Shown one piece after another: positions 51,944 to 61,814 of a DNA stretch of 64,000 bases. The translations under genes were made by a program, and so were the position numbers. The notes under the pieces were generated by a model. That model had not been told where the DNA came from, searched no databases, and was given only the letters and a program-made list of their open reading frames with translations. Source of the DNA: Rhodanobacter fulvus Jip2. GTDB lineage: Bacteria; Pseudomonadota; Gammaproteobacteria; Xanthomonadales; Rhodanobacteraceae. The stretch lies in NCBI RefSeq assembly GCF_000264315.1, contig NZ_AJXU01000001.1:1-64000 (forward strand), in the 5' to 3' direction. The first letter of the stretch is position 1; every line of letters begins with the position of its first letter.

Positions 51944-53137
51944 TTACATCCGCGCGGCGATCAGCTTTCCAAGAACCGCGATGCCATGGCGTATGCGTTC
52001 CGGCGGCACGGTGACGAACGACAGCCGCAGTGTGTTGGTTTCCGGCGCGTTCGCGTAGAACGGTGCCCCGGGCACGAACGCCACGTTCTCCTTGATGGCG
52101 GCGTCCAGCAGTTCCATCGCGTCGATGTGCGGCGGCAGCGTGGCCCAGATGAACATGCCGCCTTCGGGCCGGGTCCAGGTGGCGCTGGCGGGAAAGTGTT
52201 CGGCCATCGCGTCCAGCATCACCTGGCACTGGTTGCCGTACAGCTCGCGGATGGTGGGGATGTGGTGATCGAGAAAACCGTCCTTGATCACCTCGTGCAC
52301 GACCATCTGGGTGAGCTGCGCCGTGTGCAGGTCGGCCGCCTGCTTCGCTCGTTCCAGGCAGCGTGCCAGCGGCAACGGAGCCACGACGTAACCCAGCCGG
52401 ATGCCGGGTGTCAGCACCTTCGAGAACGAGCCCATGTAGATCACGCCGGCCGGGTTCATCGCCACCATCTTCGGCAGCGGGTCACCTTTGTATGAGAGGG
52501 CGCCGTACGGATCATCCTCGATCAGCGGCAGGCCGAGGCCGGCGCAGGTTTCCACCAGCTCGACGCGACGCGCGGTGGACAGCGTGCGGCCGGTCGGGTT
52601 CTGGAAGTTGGGCAGCGCGTACAGCAGCCGCGCGCCCTCGGCGACGGCGGCGATCGACGAGGGCACCAGGCCGTGATCGTCCGTCAGCACGGATTTGAAT
52701 TCGGGGCGGTATACGGAGAACGCCTGCAGCGCTCCCAGGTAGCTTGGCGTTTCGACCAGCACGCGGCTGCCCTCGTCGATCAGCACCTTGCCCAGCAGGT
52801 CCAGTGCCTGCTGCGAGCCGGACACCATCAACACTTGTTCTGGCACGATCGTGGCGCCGTCCTTGGAGAGCATCTCGGCGATCCACTGGCGTAGTGGCGG
52901 ATAGCCGTCCGTCGGGCCGTACTGCAACGCGGTCTTGCCGGCCGTGGACAACACCTTGTCGAACGCCGCCTTCATCGCGTCTACCGGAAAGGTGGCCGGC
53001 GAGGGCAGGCCGCCGGCGAACGAGATGATCTGCGGCTGCTGGGTGATCTTCAGGATTTCGCGAATGAACGAGCTTTGCAGTTGCCCGGCACGCTCGGAAA
53101 AACGCCACGCGATGGGGCTGGGACTTTCGATGTTCAT
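51944..53137 (-). CDS. PLP-dependent aminotransferase, class I/II (LysN/2-aminoadipate type)
   Basis: The 397-residue protein has the fold-type I pattern without an N-terminal helix-turn-helix: ISFAGGLPSPATFPVDAM, LQYGPTDGYPPLRQWIA, VSGSQQALDLLGKVLID, the cofactor Asp/Tyr region YALPNFQNPTGRTLS and DDPYGAL, and the pyridoxal-binding lysine in MGSFSKVLTPGIRLGY. These match alpha-aminoadipate or branched/aromatic amino acid aminotransferases of the LysN/KAT group. The exact amino acid cannot be told. It is cytosolic and stands alone. Confidence 0.92.
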   Translation of the reverse strand: MNIESPSPIAWRFSERAGQLQSSFIREILKITQQPQIISFAGGLPSPATFPVDAMKAAFDKVLSTAGKTALQYGPTDGYPPLRQWIAEMLSKDGATIVPEQVLMVSGSQQALDLLGKVLIDEGSRVLVETPSYLGALQAFSVYRPEFKSVLTDDHGLVPSSIAAVAEGARLLYALPNFQNPTGRTLSTARRVELVETCAGLGLPLIEDDPYGALSYKGDPLPKMVAMNPAGVIYMGSFSKVLTPGIRLGYVVAPLPLARCLERAKQAADLHTAQLTQMVVHEVIKDGFLDHHIPTIRELYGNQCQVMLDAMAEHFPASATWTRPEGGMFIWATLPPHIDAMELLDAAIKENVAFVPGAPFYANAPETNTLRLSFVTVPPERIRHGIAVLGKLIAARM

Positions 53138-53399
53138 TCAGTGCTCTTCGGCGATGGGGTGGCGTCGGGCGATTATCCAACAAGCGCGAACGGCGCGCGT
53201 TCATTGCCTCCTGCCTTGCGGACGCGTGGCGCAACTGGCTGCCCGGAAACGGATGGCTCGCCGTGCTGGCGCAACGGCTCGCGCCTTCCCGCCGATCGCC
53301 GCGCGCGTCCCCACATTGGCCACAATCGCCGGTTACTATCCCCAGCAGTGGTCACGCCCGTCCTGCCGGACGGCGCCTTCTGGATGATGGGGAAACACC

Positions 53400-56300
53400 A
53401 TGGATTTGCTGAAATGGCTGCTGATGCTGCCCTGGCGTGTAGTGCGCTGGCTCACCCGCCTGCTTGGCGCCGGCCTGCGGCCGCTGCTGGGTGATGTCAG
53501 CTGGGGTGCGCCGGGCTGGATGCATGTGGTGCGACGGCATCCGCGCCGTTCCGGCGGCGTTGTTCTGGCCCTCGTCGGGCTGGCGCTGGCCGGCTGGTTT
53601 GGCTGGCAGTGGTATCAGCATCGGCCGCGTCCGCAGCAGATGACGTTCGAGGTGACGGCGCCGGCCATCACCGATTACACCCAGGACACGCCGGTCATCC
53701 AGCCGCTGGTGGTGGCGTTCTCCGGTTCGGCCGCACCGATCGAGCTGGTCGACAAGGTCGTCACCGACGGCATCACCAGCAGTCCCGCGGTGAAGGGCCA
53801 ATGGAAGTGGACGGACGACCGCACGCTCACGTTCACACCCGCGGCCGACTGGCCGGTGGGGCAGAAATACACGGTGCGGCTGGACGCGCGCAAGCTGCTG
53901 GCGCCGCAGGTGCACCTGGCCGAGGACCGCTTCGACTTCAGCACCGAGGCGTTCACCGCCACGCTGGGTGAGGGCGAGTTCTACCAGGATCCGCAGAACG
54001 CCAGCGCCAAGCAGGTGATCCAGAAGCTGGACTTCAACTATCCGGTGGATCCGGCGCAGCTGGAAAAGCGCATCAGTCTGTCGAACGCCGACGCGGACGG
54101 CAAGGCCACCACGCCGGTCAAGTTCAGCGTCACCTACGGCAAGGACAAACTGCATGCGTGGATCCACTCGCAGCAGCTGGCTCTGCCGCATGATCCGGGC
54201 CTGCTGCTGGTCAATGTGGATGACGGCGTCACCAGTTCGCGCGGCGGCGACGGCGCGCGCGATGCGCTGCACGCGCGGGTGCGCATCCCCGGCCTTTACA
54301 GCCTCACCGTCGATGACGTCAGGCCCACCCTGGTCGACGATGACAAGAACGAACCGCAGCAGGTGCTGGTGCTGAATTTCACCGGCGCGGTGCGCACGGA
54401 CGAGGTCGTTCCGCTGGTCCACGCGTGGGTGTTGCCGAACAGCAAGCCGGGTCGCCCCGACAACGGTGAGGGCCGCCCGTATCCGTGGGATGTGTCGCAA
54501 GTCGGCGCCGATGTGCTGCGGCAATCGCAGGTGTTGCCGCTTGCCGCCACGCCGACGGAAGAGAACTACCAGGCGCTGCAGAGCTTTGGCTTTCACGCGC
54601 AACCGGGCCAGCGCCTCTACGTGCGGATCGACAAGGGGCTGAAGTCCTTCGGCGGTTATGTGCAGGGCCAGCCGGTGGCGCGGGTAATCACCGTACCGAA
54701 ATATCCGCAGTTGCTGCGCTTCGTCGGCTCCGGCTCGCTGCTGTCGATGAGCGGCAGCAAGCGCCTCTCCGTGGTATCGCGCAACCTGCCGGGCATGCGC
54801 CTGGTGGTGGGCCGCGTGCTGCCTGACCAGTTGCAGCATCTGGTCAGCCTCAATCAGGGCGACTACAGCCATCCGGAACTGATGTATGGCTTCAGCGAGG
54901 ACCAGATCGTCGAGCGCTACGTGGTGAAGCAGGCCTTGTCGGATGACGACCCGGCGAAGGCCAGCTACACCGGCGTCGATCTGGGCAAGTACCTGGCCGA
55001 TGGCAAGCGCGGCGTCTTCCTGCTACATCTGGGTGGTTACGATCCGGCGGTCGAGAAGCGTGCCGAGCGCGATGCGGCCCGCCGCTGCACGGCGGCAAAA
55101 CAACTGCTGGCGCCAGCAGCCGGCACGTCGACGACCGCGCCGGCGTCAGCGGGCGTTCCGGCCTGCGACAGCGTCGATGAAAGCGCTGGCAGCATGGGTG
55201 ACGCGCCCACCGACAGCCGCCTGATCGTGGTCACCGATCTGGGCATGCTGGTGAAAAAAGCCGATGACGGCAGCCAGGATGTATTCGTGCAATCCATCCA
55301 CGGCGGCCAGCCGGTGGCGGGTGCCACGGTGGCGGTGGTGGCGGTGAACGGCAAGACCTTGCTGTCGCGCACGACCGGCGCGGACGGCATGGCGAGTTTC
55401 CCCAGCCTGTCGGGCTTCGATCACGACCGGCGGCCGGTGATGTATCTGGTGACTCAGGGAACGGACATGTCGTTCCTGCCGATCGGCGCCAGCGGCCGCG
55501 AGCTGGACTACTCACGCTTCGACGTGGGCGGCGCGGACAACGCGCCGAACCCGGGTCGGCTGTCCGCGCATCTGTTCTCCGACCGCGGCCTGTATCGCCC
55601 CGGCGAGATGATGCACATCGGCCTGATCGTGCGGGCCGCCAGCTGGACGCGCAGCGTCGCCGGCATTCCGCTGCAGGCGGAGATCGTCGATCCGCGCGGT
55701 AATACGGTGAAGCAGTTTCCGCTGACCCTGGACCACTCCGGTTTCGGCGAGCTGAGCTACACCACGGCGGACACCGCGGCCACCGGCGCATGGACGGTGA
55801 ACCTCTACATCATGCGCAACGGCCGCGCCGATACGCAGATCGGCAGCACCACGGTGCAGGTGAAGGAGTTCCTGCCCGATCGCATGAAGGTGCGCGCCAG
55901 CCTGTCGCAATCCGTCGCCGAAGGCTGGGTGAAGCCGGCGCAGTTGCAGGGCGTGGTGGAGGCGCAGAACCTGTTCGGCACGCCTGCGGCCAACCGGCGC
56001 GTGGCGGTGTCGATGAGCCTGCAGCCAGCGTTCCCCGCGTTCAAGAGCTGGGCCGGCTGGAACTTCTACGACATCCGCCGCGCCAAGCAGGGCTACCAGC
56101 AGGAGTTGCAGGATCAGCAGACGGACGCGCAGGGCCACGCCGCGTTCGCGCTGGATCTTTCGCGCTATGAGGACGCGACCTACCAGCTGCATCTGCTGGC
56201 CAAGGTCTACGAGGCGGACGGTGGCCGCGCCGTGGCCGCGGCGACCGAATCGATGGTCTCCAACGACGACTGGCTGGTCGGCTACAAGAGCACGGACAAC

Positions 56301-59300
56301 CTCGATTACATCGACCGCGACGCGGTGCGCCGCGTGCGTCTGGTGGCGATCGACCCGCAGGCCAAATCGATCGCGCTGCCGGGGCTGACCGCGCAGCTGG
56401 TCGAGCGCAAGTACGTGTCGGTGCTGACCAAGCAGTATTCGGGCGTCTACAAGTACGAGTCGCGGCTCAAGGAAATCCCGCTGGAGAAACATCCGCTGAC
56501 GATTGCCGCCGGCGGCATGGATTACACGCTGCCCACCGACAAGCCCGGCAACTACGCCTTGCTGATCCTGCGCGCCAGCGACGGCAAGGAGGTCAACCGG
56601 GTCGAGTATTCGGTGGCTGGCGCGGCCAACCTGTCGCGTTCGCTGGAGCGCAATGCCGAGCTGCAACTGACCCTGGACAAACGCGTCTACCAGCCGGGCG
56701 ACACCATCGAGGTGGCCATCCACGCGCCCTACGTGGGCAGCGGCCTGATCACGCTGGAGCGCGACAAGGTCTACGCGCATGCCTGGTTCCGCACCGACAC
56801 CACCAGCTCGGTGCAGCGCATCACCATTCCCGCGGGTTTCGAGGGCAATGGGTACGTCAACGTGCAATTCGTGCGCGATCCGTCGTCCGACGCCGTCTTC
56901 ATGAGCCCGCTCAGTTATGGCGTGGCGCCGTTCCGTCTGAGCCGTGAGGCGCATCAGGACAAGCTGGACGTGGCGGTGCCGGCGCTGATCAAGCCGGGTA
57001 CTACCGCGACCTTCAAATTGCATGCGGCCGAACCGGCCAAGGTGGTGCTGTTTGCGGTGAACGAGGGCATCCTGCAGGTGGCGCGTTACGAGCTGGCCGA
57101 CCCGCTGGAATACTTCTTCCGCAAGCGGATGCTGGGCGTGTCGACCGCGCAGATCCTCGACCTGATCCTGCCCGACTTCGAGAAGCTGATGTCGCTGTCG
57201 GCGGCGACCGGTGGTGACGCCGATGCGGCGATCGGGCGGCAGCTGAATCCGTTCAGCCGCAAGAAGAAGGCGCCGGTGGCGTACTGGTCCGGCATCGTCG
57301 ACGTCGATGGCGACAGGGAGTTCCACTACGACGTGCCGGACGATTTCAACGGTACGTTGCGGGTGATGGCGGTGGCGGTGTCACCCGACCGCATCGGCAC
57401 CTGGCAGGGCACGACCACCGTGCGCGGCGATTTCGTGTTGTCGCCGAACGTGCCGACCACGCTGGCGCCGGGCGACGAGGCCGAGGTCAGCGTGGGCGTG
57501 GCCAACAACCTCACCGACATCGGCAAGCAGGCGGTGCCGGTGGCGGTGACGTTGAAGACAGGCGCCGGGCTGACCGTGGTCGGTGCGGCCACGCAGAGCA
57601 TCGACCTGGCCTCGATGCGCGAAGGCGTGCTGCTGTTCCGGGTCAAGGCCACCGACACCCTGGGCTCGGCGGATCTCGCTTTCAGCGCCAGTCACGGTGC
57701 GCACTCGGCTCGCCAGACGGTCGACCTGTCGGTGCGGCCGAACGTGCCGTACCGCACCTCGATCTCCACCACACGGGTGAAGCCGGGCAGCCAGGTGGAC
57801 GATGCCGCGCTGCGTTCGCTGTACGCGCCGTATGCGCGGCGCGATGCGGTGCTGTCGTCCTCGCCGGTGGTGCTGGCGCGCGGACTCACCAGCTATTTGA
57901 TCAACTACCCCAACTACTGCACCGAGCAGATCATCAGCTCGGCAATGCCGCGCCTGATCGTGGCCAACTGGGACGCGGCGCCCGGGTTCGTGCAGGCGCT
58001 GCAACCGGCGTTCGAGGACAAGCCGATCAGCAATGCCAAGGCATTGGCGGATTTCATCAGCACGCTGGAAACGCGCCAGAACGATGCCGGTGGTTTCGGC
58101 CTGTGGTCGGCCACGCCGACCTCGCTGCCGTTCGTTTCCGCCTACGCGATGAACTTCCTGCTGGAGGCACGCGAGCGTGGCGTGGCGGTACCGCAGAACG
58201 TGCTCGACAACGGCAACGCCTACCTGCGTGACCTGGCGGCGGACGACAGCCTCACTTCGCTGGCGCAACTGCGCGACCGTGCGTACGCGATCTACCTGCT
58301 GACCGTGCAGGGCAACGTCACCACCAACCAGATCGCCACCGTGCAGCAGCGGCTGGAGGCGTTGTATGCGAAGCAGTGGCGGAGTGATCTGGCTGCCGCC
58401 TGGCTGGCCGCGTCGTACAAGCTGCTGCAGCAGGATGATGAAGCCGACAAGCTGATCGCCGGGCCGCTCAAGGTGCTCGAACGCGGCAAGCCGGACAGCG
58501 ACAGCTTCGACTTCGCCGACTACTACGGTCCCGCGGTGCGCGATGCCAGCGTGCTGTACATCGTGTCGCGACAGTTCCCGGCGCAGGCTAGGGCGTTGCC
58601 GCCGCAGGTGTTCGAGAACATCGCCTGGCCGCTGCGGCAGAACGACTACAACACGCTGTCGTCGGCGATGACGATCCTGGCGCTGGACAGTTACGCCGGC
58701 ATGGAGCCGGGCAACCTCGCCAAACTGTCCATCGAGGCGGTGGCCGCGGGCGGCGCGGCGACGTCCATCGGCAAGCCGCAGGGCCACCTGTTGCAGGCGC
58801 AGGCGTGGGATGCGGCGACGGCCAAGCTGCGGTTCGTCAATCACAGCGGCCAAAGTGCGTGGGGCGTACTGACCCAGAGCGGCTATGACCGCCAGGCGCC
58901 GGCCAAGGCGATCAAGCAGGGCCTGGAAATCGTGCGCGACTACACCGACGACAAGGGGCGGCCGCTGGACAAGATCACGGTGGGACAGGAGATCGATGTC
59001 CACGTGAAGGTTCGCGCCATCGGCGATGAGGCGCTGGACAACATCGCCGTGGTGGATCTGCTGCCCGGCGGCTTCGATCCCGTGCTGCGCACGCCGCCGC
59101 CGGCCACCACCGACACCTCGGAAGACGGCGAGTATGCCGACGACGACAGCGCGCAGGCGCAATGGACGTCGCCGCTGGGCCTGGACAGCTCCAGCTGGCA
59201 CGCCGACCACGCCGACGTGCGCGAGGATCGGGTGGTGATCTACGGCTCGGTATCGTCCGACGTGCGCGAATTCGTGTACCGCATCCGCGCCACCAATGCG

Positions 59301-59405
59301 GGCACTTTCCGCATTCCGCCGGCCTATGCCTCGGCCATGTACCGCCCCAGCGTGCAGGCCGAAGCGCCCGCCGCCGGCGTGCTGACCGTGGTGCGACCGA
59401 AGTGA
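53400..59405 (+). CDS. bacterial alpha-2-macroglobulin with thioester, membrane-anchored (YfhM-like)
   Basis: The 2001-residue protein begins with a cytosolic basic stretch and one membrane helix (residues about 53-71, GGVVLALVGLALAGWFGW), so it is anchored by a helix, unlike the lipoprotein anchor of E. coli YfhM. Macroglobulin-like beta domains fill the rest: an FDLSTEA-type first domain, DRGLYRPGEMMHIGLIVR and LDKRVYQPGDTIEVAIHAP as MG domains. The thioester motif CTEQ is intact at Cys1507, followed by the helical thioester domain and a receptor-binding-like C-terminal domain. It should trap foreign proteases or damage-causing enzymes in the periplasm. The PBP1C gene follows after 11 bases. 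Confidence 0.94.
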   Translation: MDLLKWLLMLPWRVVRWLTRLLGAGLRPLLGDVSWGAPGWMHVVRRHPRRSGGVVLALVGLALAGWFGWQWYQHRPRPQQMTFEVTAPAITDYTQDTPVIQPLVVAFSGSAAPIELVDKVVTDGITSSPAVKGQWKWTDDRTLTFTPAADWPVGQKYTVRLDARKLLAPQVHLAEDRFDFSTEAFTATLGEGEFYQDPQNASAKQVIQKLDFNYPVDPAQLEKRISLSNADADGKATTPVKFSVTYGKDKLHAWIHSQQLALPHDPGLLLVNVDDGVTSSRGGDGARDALHARVRIPGLYSLTVDDVRPTLVDDDKNEPQQVLVLNFTGAVRTDEVVPLVHAWVLPNSKPGRPDNGEGRPYPWDVSQVGADVLRQSQVLPLAATPTEENYQALQSFGFHAQPGQRLYVRIDKGLKSFGGYVQGQPVARVITVPKYPQLLRFVGSGSLLSMSGSKRLSVVSRNLPGMRLVVGRVLPDQLQHLVSLNQGDYSHPELMYGFSEDQIVERYVVKQALSDDDPAKASYTGVDLGKYLADGKRGVFLLHLGGYDPAVEKRAERDAARRCTAAKQLLAPAAGTSTTAPASAGVPACDSVDESAGSMGDAPTDSRLIVVTDLGMLVKKADDGSQDVFVQSIHGGQPVAGATVAVVAVNGKTLLSRTTGADGMASFPSLSGFDHDRRPVMYLVTQGTDMSFLPIGASGRELDYSRFDVGGADNAPNPGRLSAHLFSDRGLYRPGEMMHIGLIVRAASWTRSVAGIPLQAEIVDPRGNTVKQFPLTLDHSGFGELSYTTADTAATGAWTVNLYIMRNGRADTQIGSTTVQVKEFLPDRMKVRASLSQSVAEGWVKPAQLQGVVEAQNLFGTPAANRRVAVSMSLQPAFPAFKSWAGWNFYDIRRAKQGYQQELQDQQTDAQGHAAFALDLSRYEDATYQLHLLAKVYEADGGRAVAAATESMVSNDDWLVGYKSTDNLDYIDRDAVRRVRLVAIDPQAKSIALPGLTAQLVERKYVSVLTKQYSGVYKYESRLKEIPLEKHPLTIAAGGMDYTLPTDKPGNYALLILRASDGKEVNRVEYSVAGAANLSRSLERNAELQLTLDKRVYQPGDTIEVAIHAPYVGSGLITLERDKVYAHAWFRTDTTSSVQRITIPAGFEGNGYVNVQFVRDPSSDAVFMSPLSYGVAPFRLSREAHQDKLDVAVPALIKPGTTATFKLHAAEPAKVVLFAVNEGILQVARYELADPLEYFFRKRMLGVSTAQILDLILPDFEKLMSLSAATGGDADAAIGRQLNPFSRKKKAPVAYWSGIVDVDGDREFHYDVPDDFNGTLRVMAVAVSPDRIGTWQGTTTVRGDFVLSPNVPTTLAPGDEAEVSVGVANNLTDIGKQAVPVAVTLKTGAGLTVVGAATQSIDLASMREGVLLFRVKATDTLGSADLAFSASHGAHSARQTVDLSVRPNVPYRTSISTTRVKPGSQVDDAALRSLYAPYARRDAVLSSSPVVLARGLTSYLINYPNYCTEQIISSAMPRLIVANWDAAPGFVQALQPAFEDKPISNAKALADFISTLETRQNDAGGFGLWSATPTSLPFVSAYAMNFLLEARERGVAVPQNVLDNGNAYLRDLAADDSLTSLAQLRDRAYAIYLLTVQGNVTTNQIATVQQRLEALYAKQWRSDLAAAWLAASYKLLQQDDEADKLIAGPLKVLERGKPDSDSFDFADYYGPAVRDASVLYIVSRQFPAQARALPPQVFENIAWPLRQNDYNTLSSAMTILALDSYAGMEPGNLAKLSIEAVAAGGAATSIGKPQGHLLQAQAWDAATAKLRFVNHSGQSAWGVLTQSGYDRQAPAKAIKQGLEIVRDYTDDKGRPLDKITVGQEIDVHVKVRAIGDEALDNIAVVDLLPGGFDPVLRTPPPATTDTSEDGEYADDDSAQAQWTSPLGLDSSSWHADHADVREDRVVIYGSVSSDVREFVYRIRATNAGTFRIPPAYASAMYRPSVQAEAPAAGVLTVVRPK

Positions 59406-59416
59406 GCTGAAGGCGC

Positions 59417-61813
59417 GTGCGCACGGAGTGGGTGAGTGCCGCGCGCGCCGGAGCACGGCGCTGGTTGCGCCGCTGGCAGAACGTGCTGGCGGCGCTGGGG
59501 CTGATCGCGGCGATCCTGATCGGCTGCCGCTTGTGGCCGCATCCGTCGCTGCGCGATGCGTTGCCGCGATCGACCGCCATCCATGACGATGCCGGTCGCC
59601 TGCTGCGGCTCACCCTGGCCAGCGACGACCAGTACCGGCTGTGGACGCCGCTGACGGAGATCTCCCCGCCGCTGATCGACGCCACGCTGATGCACGAGGA
59701 CCAGTGGTACCGCTGGCATCCGGGTTTCAATCCCTGGGGCCTGCTGCGTGGAGCGTGGGTCACCTATGTGCGCCACGGACACCCGCAAGGCGGTTCCACC
59801 ATCACCATGCAGCTTGCGCGGCTGCTGTATCGGCTGGATACGCGCACGCCGCTGGGCAAGCTGCACCAGGTGGCATTGGCGCTGCGGCTGGAGCTGTTTT
59901 ATTCGAAGAAGGACATTCTGGCGGCCTATCTCAACAGCGCGCCTTACGGCGGCAATATCCAGGGCGTCGGCGCCGCGAGCCTGGTGTACTTCGAGAAATC
60001 CGCCGCCCGGTTGAGCCTGCCCGAGGCGCTGACGCTGGCGGTGATCCCGCAGGATCCCTCGCGTCGGCTCGACGCCCGCCACGGCGCGGACGTCACCGTG
60101 GTGGCACCGCGTCTTGCCGCCGCGCGCAACCGGCTGTTCCAGCGCTGGCTGCGCAAGTATCCGGAGGACGCCAGGTGGCGCGCGGTCTTCCGCATGCCGC
60201 TGGCGTTGCACACCATCGCGCAGCTGCCGTTCGAGGCGCCGCATGCGGTCGATCAGTTGATTGCCGGCGCGAACGCGCAGGGCGAGCCGCTGCCGCCGCA
60301 GGTGCGCAGCACCATCGACCTCGGCCTGCAGCAATTGCTGGAACGACAGGTGCGCGATTACGTGCAGCACATGGCCGGTGTGGGTGTGCGCAACGCCAGC
60401 GCCATGCTGGTCGATACCCGCAACATGGACATCAAGGCGCTGGTGGGTTCGGTCGATTATTTCAACGAGGGCATCCACGGCCAGGTCAACGGCACGCTGG
60501 CATCGCGTTCGCCCGGGTCCACCCTGAAACCCTTCATCTACGGACTGGGGCTGGATCAGGGCGTGCTCGGGCCGCAAACCGTGTTGCGCGATGTGCCCAG
60601 TTCGTTCGGGCCGTACACGCCGGAAAATTTCGACGGACGTTTCCTTGGGCCGGTGACGGCCACCCAGGCGCTGATCCACAGCCGCAACATCCCGGCGGTG
60701 TGGGTCGATGCGCAATTGCGCGATCCGGATCTGTACGGCTTCCTGCGCCAGGCCGGCGTGCGGAACCTGGCCAGCGAGCAGCACTACGGCCTGGCGCTGG
60801 TGCTGGGCGGCGGCGACGTGACCATGCAGGACCTGGCGCGCATGTATGCGCTGCTGGCCAATCGCGGTGTGCTGAAACCGTTGCGCCTGCGCCAGGACGT
60901 GCCGGTGGTGCCGGGCAAGCGGCTGCTGAGCGAGGCGGCCAGCTTCATCGTCACCGACATGCTGGAGCAGAACCCGCGGCCGGGCACCACCTTCGGCAGC
61001 CGGCCCGCCGCCGCACCGGTGTTCTGGAAGACCGGCACCTCATGGGCGTTCCACGACGCCTGGACCGCGGGGGGCTTCGGCCCGTACGTGCTGGTGGTGT
61101 GGGTGGGCAATTTCGACAGCACGCCGAACCCCGCTTTTGTGGGTATCGACGCCGCCGCACCGCTGTTCTTCCGCATCCACGACGCGCTGCTGGCCGGCCA
61201 TCCGCATCTGCGCCCGCCACCGCGCTCGTTGCCCCACGGCGTGAAACGCGTGCGCGTGTGCCTGGCCACCGGCATGCTGCCCAGCCGCTGGTGTCCGGCC
61301 ACGGGCTGGACCTGGTTCATCCCCGGCGTCTCCCCGATCAAGGTGGGCAACGTGTATCGGCCGGTGGTGATCGACAACGCCAGCGGCCTGCCGGCATGTC
61401 CGCCGTATGCCGGCGGGTCGACCCGCACCGAGGTGTTCCAGTACTGGCCTTCGGATCTTGCCGCCGTGTTCGCCCGCGCCGGCATTCCGATCCGCAAGCC
61501 GCCGCACAATCCCGCTTGCGCCAACGCCGGTCAGGCGCAGGGCGATCCGCCGGCGATCACCTCACCCTTGCGCGGGGCGTCCTACGCGTTGCGACTGGAT
61601 CGCCCCGATGGCAATGCCGTGGTGCTTGCCGCCACCAGCGACGCCGACGTGCGAGCGCTGTACTGGTTCGTCAACGACGCCTACATCGGCCGCGCCACGC
61701 CCGCGCATGCGTTGACCTGGCAACCGGTGCAGGCGGGCAACTATCAGCTGCGCGTGGTGGACGACCACGGCCGCAGCGACGCGCGCAGCCTGGAGGTTGG
61801 CGTGGTGCAGTAG
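59417..61813 (+). CDS. pbpC: penicillin-binding protein 1C
   Basis: The 798-residue inner-membrane protein starts at GTG. It has a membrane helix (about 21-38) and a GT51 glycosyltransferase domain with catalytic Glu94 in LMHEDQWYRWHPGF and GGSTITMQLARLL. The transpeptidase domain has Ser368 and Lys371 in SPGSTLKPF and Lys538 in WKTGTSWAF. A C-terminal BiPBP_C domain (about 700-798) follows. It should polymerise and possibly cross-link peptidoglycan. PbpC is commonly paired with alpha-2-macroglobulin, which suggests a repair role after wall damage. It converges with the MFS gene with a one-base gap. Confidence 0.95.
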   Translation: MRTEWVSAARAGARRWLRRWQNVLAALGLIAAILIGCRLWPHPSLRDALPRSTAIHDDAGRLLRLTLASDDQYRLWTPLTEISPPLIDATLMHEDQWYRWHPGFNPWGLLRGAWVTYVRHGHPQGGSTITMQLARLLYRLDTRTPLGKLHQVALALRLELFYSKKDILAAYLNSAPYGGNIQGVGAASLVYFEKSAARLSLPEALTLAVIPQDPSRRLDARHGADVTVVAPRLAAARNRLFQRWLRKYPEDARWRAVFRMPLALHTIAQLPFEAPHAVDQLIAGANAQGEPLPPQVRSTIDLGLQQLLERQVRDYVQHMAGVGVRNASAMLVDTRNMDIKALVGSVDYFNEGIHGQVNGTLASRSPGSTLKPFIYGLGLDQGVLGPQTVLRDVPSSFGPYTPENFDGRFLGPVTATQALIHSRNIPAVWVDAQLRDPDLYGFLRQAGVRNLASEQHYGLALVLGGGDVTMQDLARMYALLANRGVLKPLRLRQDVPVVPGKRLLSEAASFIVTDMLEQNPRPGTTFGSRPAAAPVFWKTGTSWAFHDAWTAGGFGPYVLVVWVGNFDSTPNPAFVGIDAAAPLFFRIHDALLAGHPHLRPPPRSLPHGVKRVRVCLATGMLPSRWCPATGWTWFIPGVSPIKVGNVYRPVVIDNASGLPACPPYAGGSTRTEVFQYWPSDLAAVFARAGIPIRKPPHNPACANAGQAQGDPPAITSPLRGASYALRLDRPDGNAVVLAATSDADVRALYWFVNDAYIGRATPAHALTWQPVQAGNYQLRVVDDHGRSDARSLEVGVVQ

Positions 61814-61814
61814 G

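Noticed and set aside
57381-59456. Long minus-strand open frame opposite the alpha-2-macroglobulin 3' half
   Set aside because: It is a His/Arg-rich shadow of the real gene and has no domain or ribosome binding site.
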